The notes under the pieces were generated by a model. It did no database searches. It saw only the letters and a program-made list of their open reading frames with translations, and was not told the DNA's origin. A stretch of 64,000 nt of DNA from Granulibacter bethesdensis CGDNIH1 (GTDB lineage Bacteria > Pseudomonadota > Alphaproteobacteria > Acetobacterales > Acetobacteraceae): the NCBI RefSeq assembly GCF_000014285.2, contig NC_008343.2, forward strand, positions 894,501 through 958,500, read 5' to 3'. Position numbers and translations under genes: made by a program. Within the stretch, counting starts at the first letter, position 1. Each line of letters opens with the position of its first letter. Positions 55,614 through 64,000 of this stretch are shown here, piece by piece.

Positions 55614-56071
55614 GAAGCAATCCCGGTGGCGAAAAGGTGATGCATTTGAAAACCATGCCGCTTTTGCAGGACTTCACCAACGCGCAGCCGGTGACAGATA
55701 TGAGGATCGGTTTCGTAACAAAGCAGGCAGCACGGTGCCTGACCAGCAAGTGTTGCAGCTTGCTGAAGGGCCATCTCTGCTTCCGGTGTGATCAGTTTTT
55801 CGTCCACGATGGACCAGAAGCGAGGCCAGTCACGCCTCTTGTTAGCTTCCCGTCCTTCCGGCGGGGTGCCAAGAGGGCGGAGATGGACATAAGAAATTCC
55901 GTGCTCCGCCAGGCTGTTGGCAAGGATGGTTTTTGAAAATCCGGCCCGTCTGGATAACGGGCGATCCCGGACATCAATCAGTGTTTTGACCCCGGTCTGA
56001 AGCAGAGCCTCGATCACGTCCCGCTGTGCCGTTTTCTCATAGCCGATGGTATAAAGTGGCGCAGGGGACAT
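55610..56071 (-). CDS. DUF488-family protein
   Basis: 153 aa. The family pattern is clear: LYTIGYEKTAQRDVIEALLQTGVKTLIDVRDRPLSRRAGFSK at the N-terminus, then YVHLRPLGTPPEGREA, and CCLLCYETDPHICHRLRVGEVLQ near residue 112-134 with three clustered cysteines and a His. DUF488 proteins have no settled function; some are tied to DNA or nucleotide-related roles by context. Here it lies between trpE and the TPR-glycosyltransferase gene, overlapping the latter by four bases, so it is probably cotranscribed. No function is inferred. Confidence 0.88.
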   Translation of the reverse strand: MSPAPLYTIGYEKTAQRDVIEALLQTGVKTLIDVRDRPLSRRAGFSKTILANSLAEHGISYVHLRPLGTPPEGREANKRRDWPRFWSIVDEKLITPEAEMALQQAATLAGQAPCCLLCYETDPHICHRLRVGEVLQKRHGFQMHHLFATGIAS

Positions 56072-56078
56072 GGCGCGG

Positions 56079-57617
56079 TTATTTCAGTGCGTCTTGGGTT
56101 GCGGCGGCAAAGCGGATTGCTTCTTCGGCGGCACGGAACAGGGCGCGGGCTTTCTGCCGGGTTTCCTCATATTCGGCAGCGGGATCGCTGTCGGCCACGA
56201 CCCCGCATCCAGCTTGCACATGCATCATGCCATCCTTTACCACCGCGGTGCGCAGGCCGATACAGGTATCCATGGTGCCATCAGCCGCGAAATAACCGAT
56301 ACAGCCAGCGTATATCCCGCGCCGGTCGGGTTCCAGCTCCTCGATGATTTCCATCGCCCGGACTTTCGGGGCCCCACTCAGCGTGCCGGCAGGGAACCCG
56401 GCACAGAGCGCATCGACCGCATCCAGACCCGCTTTCAGCCTGCCGCGCACTTCGGAAGAAATGTGCATCACATGACTGAACCGCTCAATCACGAAGCTCT
56501 CCGTGACTCGTACGCTGCCGAGTTCGGAGACGCGGCCCACATCATTGCGGCCGAGATCGATCAGCATCAGATGCTCGGCCCGTTCCTTGGGGTCGGCAAG
56601 AAGCTCCTGTTCCAGCGCCTTATCTTCCTGCGGGGTTGCGCCGCGCCGTCTGGTGCCGGCAAGGGGACGGATCGTGACTTCCCCATCGCGCAGGCGAACC
56701 ATGATTTCCGGGCTGCTGCCGACTACGGCAAAGCCGTCGAAAGCCAGATGATACAGGAACGGGGCCGGGTTGATCCTTCGCAAGGCCCGATACAGGGCGA
56801 GCGGTGGCAGGGAGAAGGGTGTTGAGAAGCGCTGGCTCGGCACGACCTGAAACACATCTCCGGCACGGATATAGTCGATCGCCCGCACGACACCGGCCTC
56901 GAAATCCTCGCGGCTGATATTGGAGGAAGGCTCGATCGTGCCGCCGCCATCCTGAGGCGCGCCTGTCATCATGGCACAGGCAGGCAGAGGACCCGCCAGA
57001 CGGGTGAGGGCAGCCGTGATTGTTGCGCAGGCCCGTTCATAAGCGTCCCGTGCGCTGATATCCGAGCGCGGGAAGAGAGGCGCCGCGAGGGTCAGGCCAT
57101 CCTTGACCGTATCGAAAATCGCCATCAGGGAAGGGCGGCCCAGAATGGCTTCCGGCACGTCCAATATGGTCTGATTTTTGGTGGGCAGCACTTCCATCTG
57201 CCGCACCATGTCATAGCCGAGATAGCCGACCAGCCCGGCCGCCATGGCGGGCAGACCATCCGGGATATCCAGCCTGGTCTCGGCGATCAGGCGTCGCAGA
57301 CTATCCAGCGGTGCGTCCGGTTCGGGTGTGAATGAGTCGGCGTCGGTCAGGGCGGACCGGTTGATTTCAGCCTGACCATTCCGGCACCGCCACAGCAGAT
57401 CGGGGCGCAGGCCGATAATGGAATACCGCCCGCGCGTGGCGCCTCCCTCGACACTTTCCAGCAAGAAAGAGTTCGGCTCCCCGTTGGCCAGCTTCAGATA
57501 GGCGGAGACCGGTGTTTCCAGATCGGCCACTGCCTGCGCCCAGACCAGCACGCCCTCACCACGATCATAGGCGGCCTGGACGGTTTCGAAATCCGGGAAA
57601 AAAGGCGGGGGCGTCAT
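56079..57617 (-). CDS. trpE: Anthranilate synthase component I
   Basis: 512 aa, standard length. The N-terminal feedback domain includes LLESVEGGATRGRYSIIG (tryptophan-binding LLES-type element, about residue 52). The chorismate-binding domain has DVFQVVPSQRFSTPF (about 258), PFLYHLAFDGFAVVGSSPEIMVR (about 286), RPLAGTRRRGATPQEDKALEQELLADPKERAEHLMLIDLGRNDVGRV (about 316-362), and FPAGTLSGAPKVRAMEII. It makes anthranilate from chorismate and ammonia from TrpG. Its ATG overlaps the ppiD stop as ATGA. Confidence 0.96.
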   Translation of the reverse strand: MTPPPFFPDFETVQAAYDRGEGVLVWAQAVADLETPVSAYLKLANGEPNSFLLESVEGGATRGRYSIIGLRPDLLWRCRNGQAEINRSALTDADSFTPEPDAPLDSLRRLIAETRLDIPDGLPAMAAGLVGYLGYDMVRQMEVLPTKNQTILDVPEAILGRPSLMAIFDTVKDGLTLAAPLFPRSDISARDAYERACATITAALTRLAGPLPACAMMTGAPQDGGGTIEPSSNISREDFEAGVVRAIDYIRAGDVFQVVPSQRFSTPFSLPPLALYRALRRINPAPFLYHLAFDGFAVVGSSPEIMVRLRDGEVTIRPLAGTRRRGATPQEDKALEQELLADPKERAEHLMLIDLGRNDVGRVSELGSVRVTESFVIERFSHVMHISSEVRGRLKAGLDAVDALCAGFPAGTLSGAPKVRAMEIIEELEPDRRGIYAGCIGYFAADGTMDTCIGLRTAVVKDGMMHVQAGCGVVADSDPAAEYEETRQKARALFRAAEEAIRFAAATQDALK

Positions 57618-59545
57618 TGTTGCATAATCCGTTGCAGCAGAGCGTTATTGACCCGCGCATCGGCTTTGGACCGCAGCGATGCGAGGAATGTATTTTCCAG
57701 ATCCTCGGCCAGCCCTTGCGTGATTTGTTCCCGTGCCTGCGAGAAGGCAGCAGGGTCGTCCTTTTCGGTCGGGCTGAGAATACGGGTCAGGCGGATGATC
57801 GCGAAGCCATCCGGCGTGTTCACCATGGTAGAGTCATTGAGCTTGAGGGCAAACAAGGCGCGCCGGGTGTCGGCACTGACATCGCCGGTTTCGCCTTTAC
57901 GTGTCAGCAGGGGAATCTGCTTCAGCGTGCCGCCGGAGAGGGTGACGGCATCAGCCACCGACTTTCCCTCCTGCAGGGCGAGCATGGCACGGGTAGCGGC
58001 CTCTTCCTGACTGTGGTGGCGTTTATCCTGTATCCAGTCCGCGGTCACTTCGGCCTTGACCTCCGGGAAAGGACGCAGGGCGCCGGGAATAATGTCCTCT
58101 ACCTGCACGGCGAAATAGGTGGTTGGTCCGGCCGGCGTACCCGGCTGGCTTTGCGGTGTCACGGGTACCAGATGGGGCGCATCACCTTTTTTCATGGAGA
58201 ACGCGGCGGTGATGAGTGCCTGTTTCAACTGGTCCGAGCCGGGGATGGGGGCCGGGGTGCCTTCGCGTGTATTGCCTTGCATGTCCAGCTGACCAGAGAT
58301 CGCTGCCACAGCATCGGCATCCGGCAGCTTGTCATCCAGCGTCGATCCCTGCGCAAACGCCTCGTCCAGATGGGAGGAGCGGTCATAGATCTGCTCCATG
58401 GCGCGCTGGGTGGAGAGAATCTGCTTAATCTCCTCCTTCATCTCCTCGAAGCTGCGATGGGTGGCAGGCTGGATTTTGCCGACACGCACGACATGCCAGC
58501 CAAGCGAATCGTGAACCGGCCCGGCAATCTGATCGGTTTTCGTGGTCTCGAAAGCCAGAGGCATGAGATCAGGCACCGGCAGCTGTTGCTTTGTGATGCC
58601 GGTCAGTTCCACTGCACTGCCGCCATCGCTGTTGGCCAGAGCACTGATCTTTTTCCAGTCGGCACCGTTGTCCCATTGCTCTGCCAGCGCTTTGGCCTTT
58701 GCTTCATCCGGCACCAGAACGATGCTGACATCCCGCTTTTCCGGTGTGTCGAAATGGATGCCATTCGCGTCGTACCAGGCACGGAGGTCTTTTTCCGGCA
58801 CCTCTATGGCTTTGGCGACCGTTTCCGGGGTCAGGACGATAGCCTTGATCCGACGGTATTCCGGGGCGGTATAGCGTGCGGGATGATTGGCCCAGTAACG
58901 TTCCAGCTGCTTGTCAGTCGGCTGGGGCGGGGCGGGTGCTGCGGAGACCGGGACTTCGATCATGTCTCCGCTGCGCTGCTCCTTCTGCCAGGCGAAGAGC
59001 GGAGCCACCAGAATTTTGGGGGCGCTGGCTCCGGCGCGGATCGCGTCCAGAAGCTGCCGTTCCGTTATAGTGCGCCGCAAATAGGCGACATAGCTGTCTT
59101 CCGTCAGCCCCACACTGTTCAGCACCGCCTGAAAGCGTGCCTGATCAAACTGGCCCTGATCGTTTTTAAAGGCAGGCATAGCGTAGGTCGCCTGCCGGAT
59201 ATCGGCATCCGGTGTGGTCAGCCCCATTTTTCTGGTCAGGTCATCCAGCACTGTCTCCGTCACCATCTGCTGCAAAGCCTGCTGGGCCACCATTTTGCGG
59301 ATGTCGGGCGGCACGTCCTGCCGTCCCCCGCCCATCTGCTGGCGCACGCGATTCAGCTCTCTCTGGTAGGTGGCCTGAAAAGCCTGAGGTTCGATCCGGC
59401 TGCCATTGACGGTGACGAGTGCGCCGCCCCCGGTGGCCTGGGTCCAGACATCGGAGAATCCCCATCCCACGAAGGCCAGCACCAGAAGGCCGAACAACAG
59501 GCGCACAGGCCACGCATTGAGAGAGTTTCGAAAGGTAGCGAGCAT
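57614..59545 (-). CDS. ppiD: Peptidyl-prolyl cis-trans isomerase, PpiD/SurA-like periplasmic folding factor
   Basis: 643 aa from the ATG at 59545; the longer frame to 59584 adds 13 residues. One membrane segment near residues 14-33 anchors it in the inner membrane, the rest being periplasmic. SurA_N-like helices follow (VNGSRIEPQAFQATYQRELNRVRQQM), and two parvulin-like parts: a region near 245-340 with VPEKDLRAWYDANGIHFDTPEKRDVSIVLVPDEA and AKALAEQWDNGADW, and GPVHDSLGWHVVRVGKIQPA near 355-380. It helps fold secreted proteins leaving the Sec translocon. It heads the trpE run and is divergent from tpiA. Confidence 0.92.
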   Translation of the reverse strand: MLATFRNSLNAWPVRLLFGLLVLAFVGWGFSDVWTQATGGGALVTVNGSRIEPQAFQATYQRELNRVRQQMGGGRQDVPPDIRKMVAQQALQQMVTETVLDDLTRKMGLTTPDADIRQATYAMPAFKNDQGQFDQARFQAVLNSVGLTEDSYVAYLRRTITERQLLDAIRAGASAPKILVAPLFAWQKEQRSGDMIEVPVSAAPAPPQPTDKQLERYWANHPARYTAPEYRRIKAIVLTPETVAKAIEVPEKDLRAWYDANGIHFDTPEKRDVSIVLVPDEAKAKALAEQWDNGADWKKISALANSDGGSAVELTGITKQQLPVPDLMPLAFETTKTDQIAGPVHDSLGWHVVRVGKIQPATHRSFEEMKEEIKQILSTQRAMEQIYDRSSHLDEAFAQGSTLDDKLPDADAVAAISGQLDMQGNTREGTPAPIPGSDQLKQALITAAFSMKKGDAPHLVPVTPQSQPGTPAGPTTYFAVQVEDIIPGALRPFPEVKAEVTADWIQDKRHHSQEEAATRAMLALQEGKSVADAVTLSGGTLKQIPLLTRKGETGDVSADTRRALFALKLNDSTMVNTPDGFAIIRLTRILSPTEKDDPAAFSQAREQITQGLAEDLENTFLASLRSKADARVNNALLQRIMQQ

Positions 59546-59730
59546 GGGGCAGGTATCCATGGAGCGTATGAGGGCCGGCACCATAATGCGGCTTGACCGT
59601 CAGGGAAATGGTCTCGCTGGTCCTGATAAAGCCTGGTTGCATTTTGCGTCTTGCTGGAAACCCCCTTACTGAGAGACCGTCCATGCCGCAGAAAGACGGT
59701 TGTTAGATTTCGGAAGGGTCCCGATACGCC

Positions 59731-60480
59731 ATGCGCCAGCTGATTGCCGGAAACTGGAAAATGAACGGGCTGCGCAGTACGTCGGAGTCGTTGTTGCAGG
59801 CCCTGCGGGATGCGGCTCCTCACGCGCTGCGGAATTGCGACATGCTGATCTGCCCGCCTGCGACACTGATTGCACAGGCGGCATCGGTTCTGGCCGGTAG
59901 CGGGATTGAGGTCGGGGCGCAGGATTGTCATATGGCCCGCTCCGGCGCGCATACGGGCGATCTGTCTGCGGAAATGCTGGTTGAGGCAGGCGCGCACTGG
60001 GTGATTCTGGGTCATTCCGAGCGCCGCCGCGATCATGGTGAATTGAGCGAAACGGTGCGTGAGAAAGTCATCGCAGCTCGTCAGTTCGGTCTGACCCCGA
60101 TTGTCTGTGTCGGTGAAACGGAGGATGAGCGTGCCTCCGGCCGGGAAACGGAGATTGTTGGCTGGCAGATCAAGGGCAGCCTGCCGGACGGGTTTGCAGC
60201 GGACTCGAATGGCGTTATCGCCTACGAGCCGGTCTGGGCCATCGGTACCGGGCGCACAGCGACGGTAGAGGATGTGGCCATGATGCATGCCTTCATCCGG
60301 GAGGAACTGGTTCGCCAGTTTGGAGAAGCCGGGCGGGGCGTCCGGATTTTATATGGCGGCTCGGTCAAGCCGGAGAATGCGGCCAGCCTGCTGCGCGTGC
60401 CGGAGGTTGGTGGTGCGCTGGTCGGGGGGGCGAGCCTGTCGGCACAGGATTTTCTGGCCATTGCTGAGGCTTCTGCCTGA
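59731..60480 (+). CDS. tpiA: Triosephosphate isomerase
   Basis: 249 aa. The active-site residues are Asn/Lys in IAGNWKMNG (residues 5-13), His in VILGHSERR (about 91-99), and Glu in [11 protein letters not shown] (about 164-174), with the phosphate-binding [10 protein letters not shown] near 208 and GALVGGASL near 228. It interconverts glyceraldehyde-3-phosphate and dihydroxyacetone phosphate in central metabolism. The 267-base gap to secG downstream holds no visible gene; it includes a repeated CCGGCATG and could contain the secG promoter. Confidence 0.97.
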   Translation: MRQLIAGNWKMNGLRSTSESLLQALRDAAPHALRNCDMLICPPATLIAQAASVLAGSGIEVGAQDCHMARSGAHTGDLSAEMLVEAGAHWVILGHSERRRDHGELSETVREKVIAARQFGLTPIVCVGETEDERASGRETEIVGWQIKGSLPDGFAADSNGVIAYEPVWAIGTGRTATVEDVAMMHAFIREELVRQFGEAGRGVRILYGGSVKPENAASLLRVPEVGGALVGGASLSAQDFLAIAEASA

Positions 60481-60747
60481 CCGAAAGCCGGCATGCAGGA
60501 AGGGGCGGGCATACCGGCATGGGGGATGTCTGCATTTTGCGTAACGGAATGCTTTGCAGAGTCCGGGCATATCTGTAGAAACCGCGCCGGTTACCTGCTG
60601 AGGTCATCCCGTTACGGTCACCCCGTGGTCACAGGGCCTTTGTCATGTCGGCATGATGGCTTTGAAAGACGATCCTCGGCTCTGACCGTGCTATATGGTT
60701 GGAAAGATCATCTGGAATAACCGGCCCCCGGCCGCGAAAGGCTGCTT

Positions 60748-61149
60748 ATGAATACCGTGCTGCTGATAATCCACCTGTTCGTGACTCTGGCGCTGATCGG
60801 CGTGGTTCTGATCCAGCGCAGCGAAGGGGGCGGTCTGGGCATTGGCGGCTCCCAGGGAATGGGATCGTTCATGAGCGGTCGCGGCACCGCCAATCTGCTG
60901 ACACGCACCACGGCGATTCTGGCGACGCTGTTCATGCTGCTTTCTTTGACGCTTGCGCTGCTCAATCGCGGTACGGCGGGTGTCGGCCATTCCGTACTGT
61001 TCGGTCAGGGCACGCCTGCTGCACCTTCCAGCCCGTCATTGCCCGCTGCCCCGCCTGCGCATCCCCCCGCCGGTAGCCAGCCTGCCGCGCCGGATGCAAA
61101 GACGGCTGTTCCCAAGACTCCTTCGGCACCACAGGTGCCGGCGAATTGA
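60748..61149 (+). CDS. secG: Preprotein translocase subunit SecG
   Basis: 133 aa. Two membrane segments (about residues 3-22 and 52-72) with the conserved loop VVLIQRSEGGGLGIGGSQGMGSFMSGRGTANLLTRTTAILATLF between them identify SecG. The C-terminal 55 residues are Pro/Ala-rich and variable, as in other alphaproteobacteria. It assists SecYE in protein export. AAAGG stands ahead of the ATG. The order tpiA-secG-pyrG-kdsA is common in this class. Confidence 0.95.
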   Translation: MNTVLLIIHLFVTLALIGVVLIQRSEGGGLGIGGSQGMGSFMSGRGTANLLTRTTAILATLFMLLSLTLALLNRGTAGVGHSVLFGQGTPAAPSSPSLPAAPPAHPPAGSQPAAPDAKTAVPKTPSAPQVPAN

Positions 61150-61208
61150 TGATGGGCGCGTCTCCTCACGCACAGTGTTTGTTCCGTTCCTTTGCCACAG
61201 AAGATTGA

Positions 61209-63690
<2,482 letters not shown>

Positions 63691-63730
63691 AGCCAGAGCC
63701 TATGATCACGCAACGGGAGGGGAAACAAGC

Positions 63731-64000
63731 ATGACCGCCGATAAACCCCTCCGTTATTGGCAGGATATGAGTTGGCCCGAGATTGCCGCCCTCGATAAGC
63801 AGGCCGCCATTGCTGTTCTGCCTGTTGCGGCGGTGGAACAGCATGGGCCGCATCTGCCGTTATGGGTCGATGCAGCCATTAATGAGGGGCTGCTGAAGCT
63901 TGCTCTCGATCGCGTGCCCGACGACATGCAGGTGCTGGCACTGCCGATGCAGGCGGTGGGATGGAGTGAGGAGCATATCGCTTTTCCCGGTACGCTGACC
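63731..64000 (+). CDS. Creatininase-family protein (partial, cut by the window edge)
   Basis: The first 90 residues are visible. The frame starts at an ATG after GGGAGGGG, 41 bases past kdsA, and carries the creatininase metal-binding pattern AVEQHGPHLPLWVD with Glu36, His38 and Asp47, then VGWSEEHIAFPGTLT. The family are zinc/manganese amidohydrolases, such as creatininase and the archaeal pyrimidine-synthesis enzyme ArfB; the substrate here is unknown because most of the gene lies outside the window. Confidence 0.78.
   Translation, partial: MTADKPLRYWQDMSWPEIAALDKQAAIAVLPVAAVEQHGPHLPLWVDAAINEGLLKLALDRVPDDMQVLALPMQAVGWSEEHIAFPGTLT

Noticed and set aside
57512-59596. 694-aa plus-strand frame opposite ppiD
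   Set aside because: Antisense shadow of the PpiD gene, which has a membrane anchor and parvulin-like domains; the shadow has repeated Gly/His/Arg-rich sequence only.
60481-60747. Possible tRNA or small RNA between tpiA and secG
   Set aside because: I could not find a cloverleaf or conserved T-loop; only a repeated CCGGCATG is visible.

Overview
The window reads as a gene-dense, moderately GC-rich alphaproteobacterial chromosome, most likely from an acetic acid bacterium (Acetobacteraceae). The closest fit I can suggest from gene content is a methylotrophic member such as a Granulibacter-like organism; this is inferred from content, not from a database search. Pointers are the Fhc (formyltransferase/hydrolase) genes of H4MPT-dependent formaldehyde oxidation, a three-component periplasmic Mo-type dehydrogenase (2Fe-2S subunit, Tat-exported large subunit, tri-heme cytochrome c) like acetic-acid-bacterial aldehyde dehydrogenases, an L-lactate permease, the typical alphaproteobacterial order trpG-trpD-trpC-moaC-moeA-lexA, and a GTTC-N7-GTTC SOS box. 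I see no tRNA or rRNA gene, CRISPR array, transposase or prophage.

Layout. 1-4.9 kb: the end of fhcB, then fhcA, fhcD, fhcC and a glutamine-synthetase-like ligase, all joined by short overlaps. 4.9-8.4 kb: metE on the minus strand under a cobalamin riboswitch, and a DUF1826 gene behind a perfect Zur-like palindrome. 8.4-17.7 kb: lactate permease, an aldo/keto reductase with a BaiN/HI0933-like flavoprotein, a small membrane protein, then a PanE-like reductase, an oxalate-CoA-ligase-like enzyme and an OxlT-like transporter that together suggest oxalate assimilation, and a YqaA-type membrane protein. 17.9-21.9 kb: the three-component dehydrogenase. 21.9-28.5 kb: aldose 1-epimerase, an AsmA-like protein, zwf, a GST, a phospholipid-methyltransferase-like gene and rpmG.

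28.6-40 kb is one long minus-strand run, pyrB - peroxiredoxin-like - pyrC-like - plsY - dprA - topA - rnr - S41 protease, mostly with overlaps or gaps of a few bases. 40-42.6 kb is a LysR gene and a visibly AT-rich segment carrying a coiled-coil TylF-type methyltransferase. 42.6-45 kb is an FdhF/YdeP-type molybdopterin oxidoreductase. 45-59.6 kb holds gltX, comEC, lexA, moeA, moaC, trpC, trpD, trpG, a TPR glycosyltransferase-like gene, a DUF488 gene, trpE and ppiD. 59.7-64 kb on the plus strand holds tpiA, secG, pyrG, kdsA and the start of a creatininase-family gene.

How it fits together. One-carbon flow is the main theme: Fhc would release formate, the FdhF-like enzyme may oxidise it, oxalate may enter through OxlT and be activated and reduced to glyoxylate, and moaC/moeA make molybdenum cofactor for two oxidoreductases in the window. 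The most interesting points are the glutamine-synthetase-like ligase coupled to fhc (possible methylofuran polyglutamylation), the basic N-terminal tail on FhcD, the PanE/oxalyl-CoA/OxlT group, the Zur-DUF1826 unit, and a pyrimidine operon with a dihydroorotase lacking its HxH motif beside a peroxiredoxin-like protein lacking its usual cysteine.
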